Source: Cryptomeria japonica (Eukaryota; Streptophyta; Pinopsida; Cupressales; Cupressaceae). Taken from it: a DNA stretch of 60,000 nucleotides. Shown one piece after another: positions 35,200 to 46,748 of this stretch; position 1 is the stretch's first letter, and every line of letters starts with the position of its first letter. Below the pieces are notes generated by a model. That model searched no databases. It was given only the letters and a program-made list of their open reading frames with translations, and was not told where the DNA came from. Made by a program: the position numbers and the translations under genes. The stretch covers positions 624,157,740-624,217,739 of the forward strand of contig NC_081415.1 in the NCBI RefSeq assembly GCF_030272615.1, given 5' to 3'.

Positions 35200-35308
35200 C
35201 CTTAATGATCAATAAAATAAAATAAAAGTAAATAAATAATAATTTTTAAAGAAAATAATATTTAAAGCGAAATGTAATGGAGAAAGGTTCCTAGTGTTGG
35301 AAACTTGG

Positions 35309-35320
35309 GCTCTGATACCA
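35309..35320 (-). other. Gypsy-2 primer-binding site
   Basis: The minus strand reads TGGTATCAGAGC, a perfect initiator tRNA-Met complement, three bases inside the LTR end CCTGACA (35324). Confidence 0.9.
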
Positions 35321-36224
35321 AAATGTCAGGCCCAAACTTTTGGGCAAAAACACAATAACAATTTTTTTTTAAAACAACACAAAAATACTAGATATTATTT
35401 GGTAAACGATGTGATAAATAAGTTTTCCTATACTAAGGGTTGACTTATGTGTTAAAAGGATGGGTTCCTAAAGTTATTTTAATTAACGTAACATTATAGC
35501 GTTTATATTTTTAATACTGAAATATTTTTATCTAAGTGATCATCACAACTTTATTTATTAATTAATTAATTTTCCCCAAATATTCTTCAATTTTCTAATC
35601 AAGAGATAATATTCATTCCTAATAGTATTTAATTGCCTTTGAAATAATTAAAATAATGCTAACACATATTTTATTGAATTCAAATTAACTAATTGAGCAA
35701 TAGTAATAACGTGTTTAAATCCGTCTATTAAAATTAACTGAATCAATATAATAATAACCTATTCAATAACCTCATTTAATTATCAAAATAAATTTCCCAA
35801 ACATTAAATATTAATTATTTAATACCTGACATTAAAATACCTCCTTAAATTTATTCATTATTCTATTTAAAATTCCCATTAATAAACTCTTCTAATAAAT
35901 TTACCCAAATATGAGAATAATATTGCTATATAAATATTTAATTACAACCCCAACTAAAATCCCTAAAAAGGTCAACTAGCCTAAAATAATAACTTAAATT
36001 AAATGGGGCAATTCCCATTTCAAATTTAAAAAGAAATATTTTCCCTCTCCCTTATTATTTTACTTCTTTTATCTTTATCTCTTATTCTCACCCTAACTAG
36101 GGTTTTATTTTAAAACCTATTAAATCCCTCTTCTTTTACTTTTCTTCTTTCCATTTTGCCCTAACCCGAAATTGGGTTAGGGTTTTATGGAGCAATCCTT
36201 AACATATATTTTTTTTTTGTGTGT

Positions 36225-36505
36225 GTGTGCAGGTGAGCATGCGGCGGAGGAGACCACGTCATGGCGGAGGAGGCACAGAGGGCCGAAGTGCAAGAGAGGG
36301 TGGCAGTGGTGTGTGAGAGGGGGCGAAGCGGTTGCAGTTTAAGGAGAGGTCGAGGCAGTGGTGGTCGCGGCACCACCGTTGGTTCACCCCACTTCACGGG
36401 TCACGTCCTACACAGTGGCCTTGGCCGCTGTGTGGGTCACGGCCTTGTGTGTGGGTCGTAACCCACATAGTGGCTGTGGACCACTGTGAGGCCGCGGCCC
36501 ACAAG
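36225..36505. other. GC-rich island in the Gypsy-2 5' LTR
   Basis: About 280 bp rich in G and C, with repeated GTGTGGGTC and GGCCGCGGCC words, sits in AT-rich LTR sequence and has a counterpart at 27005-27250. Frames through it are Arg/Gly- or Pro-rich by composition and differ between the two LTRs, so I do not call a gene. Confidence 0.55.
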
Positions 36506-37007
36506 CACACAAACAAAAACCCCGCCCTTCCAAAAAAAAAAATTCACATGCAATTTTTTTTATTATTACTTTAATAGCATCAATATATATATGATATATA
36601 TATACATATATATATATACATATACATATACATATACATATGTGTGTGTGTGTGTGTATTGTCCAAAAGGATATGAGTATTTCTAGGTATATTCAAATAT
36701 ATTTATATTTTATATATATTTATATATATATATATAAATATATATATATAGTCATGCACAAATATATTTATTCATATTTAAATAATCTAATCTGTTTAAC
36801 TAGAATATAAAATGTTACAAATATATTTGCACAGACTAAAATAATCTATCTTTTTAATCAAAATATTAAATTTATGTAAGATTATGATTTAAATGTATAT
36901 GAAATCTTTTTTTTTTGACTTACATGCAACACATATCTTATTTAATTTTTCTTACAACGACATATTAGATTGATGTAGAATAATAGGTAATTAGATTATT
37001 TAACATA

Positions 37008-37038
<31 letters not shown>

Positions 37039-39027
37039 TTAAATTCTTCAATCTGCACTTTTATTTTCTATTACACTAGCTTAGAACAGGTATGAGAAAT
37101 AACATAATGACTCTCTATTATCTTTTCTACTTAAATAAAAATGCATAGTCTAAATAATCCCTCTAAAATGTGCATTTCCAGATTTAATAAATGTAAAGTT
37201 TGATAGGAAAGCAAAGATGAACTTTTATTTCCAGAATCTAAAATTTAACAGAATAATTTATTTAATAGCTACAACTATATTCTCTTACATTTCTATTTGA
37301 ACAATAAAGCAACAAGATGAAAATTTATAAGAAGATTTAAACTAACACTTAAAATTATTTTTCCTACATTTCTTTTTAAAACTATAGGCAGCAATATCAT
37401 TTCTTTTTTTATTTATAAGTGCATTCCTTAACACTTATTTTTGTAGATTGATAAAAATAACAGAATGAAACAAGTTAAATATTTATCTATTTTCTTTCCC
37501 ACTTCCAACATGCATACATTTTATTAAATAATAAAACACAACAGATTTATTTCCATCTTTTTCAAGCAATAAACAAATACATAAAAGTAAGTCAAATGTG
37601 TTTCTTTTCTCTTTATTTATTTGAATGAACAAATCAAGTAAAAATGCATTTGTTTCTTCATTATTTCCTTTACACAAATAGGAAGATTAAAAACTAAAGC
37701 CTCTTCATTTCTACCAAATGAGGGCTTGACAAAATACATTTCTTTTCTTGAAACTCAACATATTAAAAATAGAACTTGCAAGTAGACTCCACTCCATTCT
37801 TCATTCCTAAGAAAAACTGCAATAACATTTGTAAGTTGTGACCATGGAGGCTCACCTCCCAACCTAGGCTTACGTGAAGCCACCCCCAAGCTAGGAGAAC
37901 TAAGGCTAAATGAGATAAAAACATGCAAACACAACAAAAGAAAGATTCACAACATTTAAACTCCCAACCCAAAGTTAAACAAAGTCACCAAGTGACTATT
38001 CCTTTGAGGGGTGAAGGTGGACCAAGCACCTAGAGGAAAATCTGTAATATGGAGAACACTATGCCCTTGCAAGGCTACCAAAATAGAACCACCACAAGCC
38101 ACATACTTGTCCCAAAATACCCTTATGTCCCCCATGTTATACAAGCCCAAAATCTCCCCTTATGACCCCCATTTCATAAACAGAAAAACAACAATGCAGC
38201 AAGGGTCCCATAACCCTTGTGTATCACTCTCTTCCAAGAAGAGAGTTTCTACACTCTTAGGCTGTCAAGCAACCCTTCACCCCCAAGGCTTCTCTACCCT
38301 CCCAAGGGTGATTATTTCCTTGAAACACCCAAAAACATATATCATGCAACATGAAAGAAAATAGACAAGGAAAGACTCCAAACAATCTTCCCAAGCCTAC
38401 AAAGAAAACTACCATAGAAAAGCACAAACAATCTTTTCTAATAAACAATACAAGCATATGTAAGGAAGTATTTCAACCAACCTTAAAATCTACAAATGGA
38501 AATGAGGAGAAGTTGTAGGAGAGCTACCCAATCTACTACTCTTTTTCCTTCTCAAGACATAGAAAAATCCAACTTCAAAAACTAAAAAAAAACTTGAACA
38601 AAAATTATATGTCTCCAAAAAATGGAGAGTGGTGATCAAACTTCTCCCTCTCAAACCATTCCCTAAGAATACTCTCCTCACTCTTTCCAATCCTCTTGGA
38701 AAGAGTGAGAGATTTTCATAGTTTGGTCTTCCCAAAAACTTACAAGCTCTCTAAACAAGGCAAACCAAAAAGGTAAAAGAGAAATGGAGAAGAGCAAATA
38801 TCACTCAATTGGAAGGTTTTCTAACCTAGGTAAGATCCTCAAAAGTTGAAATTCGGCCATCTTGAAAAACTCAACTTTTGAGGTGACTAGACAGTCACCG
38901 GGGAGTGGACACATGGCTAAAATTGGCCTTTACCCATAGGTATAACATATGGAACTTTAAAAATGCCCCTAACCTAACCTTACGAATTAGTTTAACCCTC
39001 TGGAAACTCACCCAAAGTTTACCTACG

Positions 39028-39046
39028 GGTCAACCTTGAGTTGACC
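39028..39046. promoter_or_regulatory. Palindrome of two inverted TTGACC motifs, Gypsy-2 5' LTR
   Basis: GGTCAAC and GTTGACC are separated by CTTGA; this is the counterpart of the palindrome at 29751-29771, kept while nearby bases have changed. Confidence 0.45.
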
Positions 39047-39795
39047 TTTCTAATGGCTCCCTATCTAAGATTTTCTTGGGACCATACTAGGATATTTTGA
39101 AAAATGTATTGGTAAAACAAATTCCCTCTAAGGGACATGTCATTGCCAACTCACTTCACAACACATGTGTCAAGTGACATGACAAAATTACACAATACTT
39201 AAATACACATGGCAATGTCCATTTTTTGGTATTAAAAAATTTAACAAATTCAATTTAAACACACATTCAAGCATAAACATTTAAAAATAAAATGCATTAC
39301 ACATGATGTGTTGTCTCTCCAAATAGACAACCCCTGGCTTCACAAACACACATAGGTTTAGCTTGATTCTTTGAATAGTTTCCATGGTCGCATGGATTGG
39401 TTTTCCTACACATCTCACTTTGCACATTAGCAATCCCAATAATCACATATAATATTATCATATGAAAAGAATACAATTCAGACATTTGCATACAATTTCA
39501 ATTATAAAAATCAAGTTTCCAATTATCCAATAAAATCCACATAAAATAAGCTACTCATTGGCATCATCATAATCATCATGTAATTTAATCATTTATAAAG
39601 CATGCATCCATAATTTCTAGCATCAAAATAAAGTACTGCAAATGAGAGATAAAAGGCATACACCATATCAAGTTTAACCAATCACTGGATCATATAGAAT
39701 CTATGTCCATAATGCATCAAAATAAAGAATCAATAATAGGTCCAAAACATGAGAAATAACTGCAAAGCTATGATGGCTCGGGGTAGGGCCTCACA

Positions 39796-40175
39796 CAATC
39801 AATAACAACTCGATCAAGTTGGCGAAAGACCAATCGGCTCATGATGAAATGTGCAAATAGTAACGTGTTAGTTTAAATAACCAAGAACATCTTCAAATGC
39901 ATAAAACTTCATGCAGTCCTTCAAGAACATCGGATAAGGCCCAAAATAACATCGCTCAACAATCCGTAAGTTGCGAAAACCACCCGCAACCCAATTCCTT
40001 TTCGTTCTATATACTGCAAAACCAATCAATAAGAGCACACCAATACTGAGATCAATTTCTCACCGATATCAAATCCAACCGGTAAGAGCACATCACTATC
40101 GAGCCAATACAGGGATCGATGTCTCACCAAAATCAGATCCAAGGTGTCGGTTTGAACTACTCCAGTGCTCATGCA
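39796..40175 (-). repeat. Coding-free element 3' LTR, proximal piece
   Basis: It continues the LTR interrupted by Gypsy-2, aligning with 41002-41393 (AATAACATCGCTCAA, CAAATCCAAGGTGTCG and others). On the minus strand it starts TGCATGAGCACT, where the other LTR starts TGTAGGAGCACC. Confidence 0.85.
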
Positions 40176-40539
40176 TCAGACTCTCGGGATTAATGTAAAA
40201 GTGAGTCCCATCAGTTGATCTGGTTCGACAATTCATCAGTAGGTACTTGCAACTACCTCAAGGGTTTGGAAATCTAACTATTGGTTTCGGTTGCCTCTCC
40301 CCGGTGATCTACCGATCCACCTTGCAACCTACCTCGGTTCGGTGATCTGTTCAAGTCTCCACCCACTAACTGCTTCAAAATCAAGTTCTAGGTTTGGTTC
40401 TCTACTTGAAAGCCTTGTACTACCTCATGTTCGGCGATCTAAACAACTCTACAAGCTACCACAACTTCCTTTCCAACCAACCATTACATAACCGAGTCTT
40501 CTTCGATCAACAGGTTCACAAACCATCTTTGATACCACT
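40176..40539 (-). other. Internal region of the coding-free LTR element
   Basis: These 364 bp between the two LTRs contain no gag or pol motif on either strand. A primer-binding-site-like sequence, TGGTATCAAAG on the minus strand, lies at 40527-40537, two bases inside the LTR end. Words such as CGGTGATCT / CGGCGATCT recur (40305-40440), so the region is partly repetitive. Confidence 0.7.
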
Positions 40540-41393
40540 TAACATAGTCAAAGTAGGAAGATCCAATGAAGGACATCCCTGCCTCGTAGCTCATAAAACA
40601 AAACACCATGCAAGATACTGGTATAACAAAAAACATTATGCAAGATACTGGCAACCGTGAATAGATCACAATATATAACTGGTAGGAGCAACACACAATA
40701 TAATTGGTAACAAATAAATCCATCATTATAATCATTTAAATAATTACATAATCCTTCAGCGGCTACACATGTTGGACCGCAACCCAGTATTATAGAACAA
40801 TCCATCAACACAAATCTAAGATTTGCAGATCTTTTGCTTGACAAATAAGCCTTTGGTAACAGTTTGCACTGTTCAATACTCCAAACTTCAGTCCCTGTAG
40901 ACTAGAATCTCTCTAGAAACTACATCTTTGCTTGGTCTCTACTTTCTTTGACCTCTATCAAGGTTACAAAATGAATCTCTAAACTTTCCCTTTATACCAT
41001 CTGCAAGTAGTAACAACTCGATCAAGTCGGCCAAAGACCAACCCGCTCATGATGAAATGTGCAAACAATAACATGTTAGCCCAAATCACCAAGAACATCT
41101 TCAAATGCATAAAAATTCACGCGGTCTTCTAGAAACATTGGACAAGGCCCAAAATAACATCGCTCAATGATCCACAAGTTACGAAAACCATCCGCAACCC
41201 GATTCCTCTTTGTTCCATACACTGCAAAACCAACTGGTAAGAGCACACCAATACTGGACCAATACAGGATTGATGTCTCACTAGGATGAAATCCAACTGA
41301 TAAGATCACACCAGTACTAGGCCAATATCGGGATCAATGTCTCATCGGGATCAAATCCAAGGTGTCGATTTGAACTACTCTGGTGCTCCTACA
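40540..41393 (-). repeat. Coding-free element 5' LTR
   Basis: Uninterrupted 854-bp LTR. A TATAAAGG box on the minus strand at 40989-40996 lies about ten bases from the position where Gypsy-2 inserted in the sister LTR. This copy serves as the empty-site reference for that insertion. Confidence 0.85.
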
Positions 41394-41960
41394 TTACGAA
41401 TCCCTATATATGGTGCCCTAGTCCCCCTTACTCAAGACCCATTTTAAATATGGGTTGACACTCACCCTCCTTGATAAATTTTGGTCTTTGTGGCTCAATG
41501 TGACCTTTGGAGGTTAGCTTAATTGGTAGGTTTTCTTAGGGACCCATATATAAAGGTATCCTATAAATTCATTTTAGACCTAAAAGAATCCAAAAAATAC
41601 ATACCTATCAATCATACATTCAAGCATCCATCATCAAGGGTTTTTCAGGCATTCAAGACGACATCTCATCCTTCAAGAACTATCAAGCAAATTTCCATCA
41701 ATCTTCAAGCAAGCATGTGTGTTTGATTAGGTCTTTTATGTTCATGTGTTTTTCATGCTATTATATTCAACATTTATGATCATATCTAAAGACAATTGCA
41801 TATTCAATCTTCTCATCAGCCATTGCAGATATGAGGTATATCTCATAGAATTTATTTTAGTATTGACATTATTAATTTATAAGTTAATTCATAAACTAGG
41901 GTTTGACCTAAGGCAAACCCCTATCCACTACCTTCTTTCTTTATTTCTATGTGTATGGAG
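41394..41960 (+). repeat. Older Gypsy-type LTR, right part
   Basis: It resumes after the coding-free element. A strong TATA box, TATATAAAGG, lies at 41547-41556. It is followed by a run of CATTCAAG / CATCAAG-type words (41610-41715), typical of the start of a retrotransposon transcript. The right end is not sharply visible. Confidence 0.4.
41547..41556 (+). promoter_or_regulatory. TATA box of the older LTR
   Basis: TATATAAAGG in the context GACCCATATATAAAGGTATCC. Predicted from sequence only. Confidence 0.45.
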
Positions 41961-42989
41961 TTGACTCAAGAGTTGTAATCAAAGATTTCAACAAATTTAT
42001 TGATGAAGAATAGGTTCATGTTTTGATAGATTGAAAAGTCAAAGTTTAGGATGACCTAGCTACTTGGTTTTTAAAAATTAGTTTGAACTTTTGAGAATAG
42101 GTTCTGATTCTCTTCTTCTTCTCAAATCCTTGGCTATGGCTCTATTTGATACTTGTAGCAAGTTTTTTTAATTGTTTAATCTCAATTATCCATTGATTCA
42201 TCCTAAATCATATAATTAAAATCCAATTTCAACAAAAAGAGAGTGGAAAACTAAAATACAGTGAATGTAATAATAATTTCAGCCCTTTTCCTATTTGGAT
42301 TATGGCTAGATCTATTGGATTCACCGCTCTTTCAATATATTGGTCCCCTAGGTAGGATTAGTGGTTTAATTATGTTAATTGGTAAAAACCTAATTTTTCC
42401 CCAAGAATAAATTCTACAACCATCTATCCTTGCTCATTTCTAGAGGTTGAGTAGAGTTTGTTGACCCATTTGACTTTCCTAGGTGTTTGAACCTTTGTAG
42501 TCATATCTTACAAACTTATTTTCTTTAAAACTAGTTTATTTTTTATTTGAAAATTAAATTGTGACCATTGAGGAACATCTAGGTTATTTTGACCTTAGAA
42601 TGAAGTTGCACCTATGGTGAGAGCTTGTTCTTGCAATTTTTGTTGATGGTTTCTACTTTGGTGCCTCTTTCTACATCTTTGTAGGAGAAGTTATTTGATG
42701 TGGTTAGAAGAGAGCTTCTTCTTTTTCTTGTTGACCCACTTTCAACATTCCTAATTCTTCACTCTTTTTCCTTTCTTTGTTCTCTAGAACCTTGATCAAG
42801 TTATCTTGATCTTTCTAGGTCTGCACCATTCTTTAATTATCAATGTCAACTCCCATCTCTTCTTGCCCTTGTTTGGGGATTTTCTCTACTTGAGTGGCAA
42901 CTAGGCCATGGGGAGAAACTATCTCTTATGTGGTTGGAGTTGATGTATCCTTCTATGGTTACACCTATTATAACAGTGTTGGTGCTTGG
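41961..42989. other. No gene recognised
   Basis: AT-rich, with only short frames lacking family features on either strand. Confidence 0.35.
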
Positions 42990-43093
42990 ATGATGATGCC
43001 TTCTTGGACACCTAAGGAGGAGGGGTCTTTTACTTACTAGTTCTAACCATTTGGGAAACTATAATATCATCATCTATTTTTGTTTTATTATCC

Positions 43094-43129
<36 letters not shown>

Positions 43130-44190
43130 ATTTCATTTATTTTGACTCATTCTATTTCTAAGGGAGGTGATTGCCTTTATAGAGTTGTTGTAGTAGTTCT
43201 AGGACCCTCTCCTTCCTCTTGTTCTCCCTCTCTTAGAGTTAATCCTATTGTTATTCTATGAGGTGCCACTACTACTTGTGTCACTACCATTAGACCTATT
43301 ATCACCCCTTCCTTTGAAGCCTTTTTGAGCTATTGATACCTCTACATTGTTTCATCCAACCATTGTTCCAAGTTTTCACCTTCTTCATGAATCACTAGAG
43401 CTTCCTCAGCACTAGGTTGGCTTTCTTTATTCTTGTCCCTTTTTTTATTTAGTCCTTGATCATCCTTTATAATGGATTACCAATTGACATCTCCTTGTTT
43501 ATCTTCCTACTTTCCACTTTTAGGAGCCTAATCATGATCCACTACAAACTCCTATTTACCACCTCAGAAGTTACCACATCAATGTTTGCATTCTCCTTCT
43601 CAAACCATCTAATTACTGTGAGAGGATTTTGGGATATTTTATGTTCTTAATTAATAAGACCAATAATTTCCATGTCATTTGAAAACTTATCATGAATATA
43701 ATATTTTATGTTAAAGGCTTTCATTTGGAAGGATATCAATTTTTAGTACCTCCTCTTTCTAGACTCAAAGATATCTTGCATTCATACCTAAAAGTCCTCT
43801 AGAGTAGGCTGACAAATCTGAATTGTTTTCGGAATTAGTGCTTTTAGTTTTCCCATTGGATCATACAATGGCTTCTTTGATTCATATTATTTTATTCTCA
43901 AGGCCTGCAACTCATATACACCATTATTTTTGTTGCTTTTAAATTAGGGCATTCATAAATCCCAGCTTGAATGTGAATCCCACTCTTTTCTTGTTCTTTA
44001 AAGTCATTAATGCTTGTAGCTCTACAATTTTTGATGGGAACTCCAAAAGAATGATTCTATTTCTGCAATATGTAGGTAGGAGGAAAGGGTTTCCATGGAA
44101 ACCACTTAGCTTGATGTATGTTGACTTGTGGTTTTGAATAAAATAGATTCTCTAAGTCTCAACTAGTTGCATTGCTTCTTTGGAGAGGCT
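42990..44190 (-). pseudogene. Decayed minus-strand ORF with an acidic run, family unknown
   Basis: Joining minus-strand frames from 44190 downward gives protein-like text (for example SGFHGNPFLLPTYCRNRIIL near 44100-44040 and EEALVIHEEGENLEQWLDE near 43415-43360) broken by many TAG and TAA codons. Near 43132-43090 a GAT repeat encodes a run of about eleven Asp. A Thr-rich stretch precedes it. I do not recognise the family. The local coherence of the reading suggests a former coding region, probably of a mobile element. The CACTA element at 44195 lies directly at its upstream side and may have interrupted it. Confidence 0.35.
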
Positions 44191-44194
44191 ATAT

Positions 44195-44400
44195 CACTAA
44201 CTCATTTGGATACATTTTCTGACGAAAGTTTATGATGAACTGTGGGATTTATTTTTTTCGGATCTTATGAGGAAATTTATGTCAAACTTGTTTTTTTTTT
44301 TTTAAATATTGCCCAACATTCATTGGAATTCTGATGAAAGTACTTATAGTTGGAAATACGATGAATGTTCATCAGAATTCCAACAAAAAACAGAAAAGTG
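44195..44400 (+). repeat. CACTA left terminal and subterminal region
   Basis: The terminal repeat is followed by inverted motifs around GGAATTC, such as TCATTGGAATTCTGATGA (44319-44336) and TTCATCAGAATTCCAAC (44368-44384). They match the GTCGGAATTCTGACGA motif of the terminus at 4785-5117 after CpG-to-TpG/CpA changes. Confidence 0.65.
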
Positions 44401-44565
44401 AAAAAGTATAAAAAAAACAAAAACACCCTTAGGGTTAGTTAAGTAAATAATATAAAAAATCGCGCGTATAGTGTTTTCTATACTTGTGACATCATTTTAC
44501 TTGGTTTGTGAAGGTTATAGACCAAATTTTCCATAGCCTAGTGTTTTTGCGTGTGAAGAAAAATC

Positions 44566-46580
44566 ATGTCAGATAATATCAACGAAGAACAAAATAAGGA
44601 GACAATTGCTAGATTGTGGTCTAGCGTGAAGAAACAAGGTGATGGGAAATGTTATTATCGTTGCAAAAATTGTAAAGGCTTAAATACTAGAAGACTTTTA
44701 ATCACAATAGCTGAGAAAAATTGTAGGTACCATGGTCACATTGAAGTGGGGCATGATTATCATCCATTGGTAAGCTATTCATTATATGTGTTTATATTGA
44801 TTGCATTTGTAAATATTTATATCGTTTTAACAATTTATAAACATAAAAAATCACTTGATAATGAGATCATGATCATGGATTATTTATGTTGATCTTTTTT
44901 ATATAGGTGGGGTGCCCTAGGGAACATGATATGGACTAACTTGACCCGAATAATGTGGTTTTTTAAGTGGAGGAACATAAAGGTGTGAATATCGAAGTTG
45001 AAGATAATGATCCTATGGAAGAAGATGATCGTGTGCTAGAAAACACAATTGAAGATGATGGTACAAATACATTGATCCATGACACATTTAGTACTAGCAC
45101 AACTGATCATGATGATCAAGATGACTTTGATGTTCTTTATGATTTACTTGTACTTGAGAAGGCATACAAGCCCCTTTACGAAGGCTCCCAAACAACTCTT
45201 CTCTTTGCTATATTGTTATTGGTGAACTTGAAGGTTATGAATGGTTTATCAAACATAACAATCTCACGTATGTTAGGGTATGTCATATATGTCATCTTTT
45301 TTCATCTATTTTTGTTGTTATGTCATCACTAGTAATAGAAGGTGAAATATGTACCATTAATATTCTTTATATTAACAAATTATTATTTTTTCGTTCTAGA
45401 TTGATAGGTTATTTTTTGTTACCACCATCAAATATTCTACCTCACTCATACCAAGAATTATCTCCCATTATGAAAAATATTGAAATTGAGTATCAAGCAA
45501 TATATGCATGTCCCAATGATCATATTATATATCATAAACAACATGAATTTGCAACAAAATACCCTGAATTTCATATCAATAGATATCAAATAGATCAACT
45601 AACAAAAAGGGTGCCTCACAAAGTTCTTCATTATATTCTCATTATTCCATGTTTGCAACGATTATTTAGGTGTGAAAGCTTGTCACAATTTATGGATTAC
45701 TATGCACACAATAGAAGTTGAGATGACATTCTTAGAATGCATGTGGATGGTTCTACATTTATGGACATAAAAGAAAAATGGGCACACTTTAAAGAACCTC
45801 GTAATCTCAGGTTTTCATTGGCAGCGAATGGTGGCAATCCATTTGGAGGGTTGGGATCTATTTACTTGATGTGGCCTATTTTTGTTATCAACAATAACAT
45901 TCCTCCATGGATGTCAATAAATAGGGATCACATAATGTTGGCAATGATTGTTCCAGGTATTTTTTTCATTTAATAGTCATGTACCTTAAATTATATATAT
46001 ATATATATATATTGCAGTAAAATGGTTATAATAATTATCTAATATTTTTGTTCATTCAACTAGGTAAGTACCAAGTTAAAGATATGAATGTGTATATCGA
46101 GCCTCTTATTGATGAGTTTCTAGAGTTATGGAATGGTGTCACTATGTATGACATCTCTAGACCAATACAATAAAGATGCCCCAGGGCTAACACATTGTTG
46201 TGCTATGTTATAATGTTCAACTTGTGCACTTTAAAAATGTTTAATTTTTTAAAGTATAAATCATGCATTTTTTCAAATTATCCATTCAATATATATAATT
46301 ATTAAAATTAACACATTTAATCCAATTATACATAATCTTGTAGGTCTTCAAACAAAGGGAAAATTTGCATGTCTGGTTTGTGGTCCAAAGATGAAATCTC
46401 GTCATTCAACAAGTTTAGGAAAGCAGGTGTTTGATGAGTTTAGTCACTTCCTCCACAAAAATCATAAGTTTCGAACTACTGAAAAACATCTTTTCAATTG
46501 GAAAGAAGAGACTACATCAAAACCACGAAGAATGTCACCTCACCTATGGAAGTTGGAATATAATAGAATTAATTGTCAAG
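44566..46580 (+). pseudogene. TNP2-like CACTA transposase, 5' exons
   Basis: Exons with GT-AG boundaries that keep the frame are 44566-44769, 44907-45277, 45400-45956, 46064 to about 46175, and 46344-46580. The ATG at 44566 opens MSDNINEEQNKETIARLWSS with a Cys/His-containing start (CYYRCKNCKG), then an acidic linker. The TNP2 family blocks follow in order: YEGSQTTLLFAILLLVNLKV, YACPNDHIIYHKQHEF, PHKVLHYILIIPCLQRLFR, EPRNLRFSLAANGGNPFG, INNNIPPWMSINRDHIM, MNVYIEPLIDEFLELW and KGKFACLVCG. Stops occur near 44938, 44964 and 45720, and the fourth exon is disrupted, so it is a pseudogene. The intron starting at 46581 contains the LINE. Confidence 0.8.
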
Positions 46581-46692
46581 GTAATGTCATTCAATCTAAT
46601 TATTTATCTATCATATATGATATGTTTGGAATTTATATTTTTATATTGTGTTTTATTTACTCATGTTGTAATTGACGATGATTGTCGTTGTT

Positions 46693-46710
46693 AACTATTT
46701 AAACTTATAT
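46693..46710 (+). repeat. LINE target-site duplication, left copy
   Basis: AACTATTTAAACTTATAT, 18 bp, repeated exactly at 55034-55051 directly after the LINE poly(A). Confidence 0.95.
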
Positions 46711-46748
46711 AACCTAAAACTTTTCGGTCTCCAATTTTTTGCTCGTTA

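Larger units (their letters stand above)
26104..39795 (-). mobile_element. Gypsy-2: complete but decayed chromodomain-type Ty3/gypsy element
   Basis: On the minus strand the order is 5' LTR (35324-39795, 4472 bp), primer-binding site, gag, protease, RT, RNase H, integrase, chromodomain-like end, polypurine tract, 3' LTR (26104-30516, 4413 bp). The total is 13,692 bp. It lies inside the 3' LTR of the coding-free element. Comparison with the uninterrupted LTR there shows that five bases were duplicated: CATGT on the left and CAATC on the right both align with CAAGT of the empty copy. These copies have diverged from each other. Confidence 0.9.
35324..39795 (-). repeat. Gypsy-2 5' LTR (4.5 kb)
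   Basis: It ends GGCCTGACA on the minus strand beside the primer-binding site and starts TGTGAGGCCCTACCCC at 39795. It is collinear with 26104-30516. It holds about 60 bp near 37310-37390 that I do not find in the 3' copy, and a TG microsatellite at 37012-37037. Confidence 0.9.
25619..41393 (-). mobile_element. Short coding-free LTR retrotransposon (TRIM-like), split by Gypsy-2
   Basis: With Gypsy-2 removed, the element is about 2.08 kb on the minus strand: a 5' LTR (40540-41393, 854 bp), 364 bp of internal sequence (40176-40539) and a 3' LTR of 864 bp made of 25619-26103 plus 39796-40175. The internal part holds a primer-binding site but no gag or pol. The element must therefore have depended on another element's proteins. 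It is larger than classical TRIM elements (LTRs of ~100-250 bp), so an internal-deletion derivative of a Copia-like element is equally possible. No clear target duplication is visible (GGAAT left, TTACG right). Confidence 0.75.

Noticed and set aside
25614-41398. A target-site duplication for the coding-free LTR element
   Set aside because: The five bases on the two sides (GGAAT and TTACG) do not match, so none is claimed.
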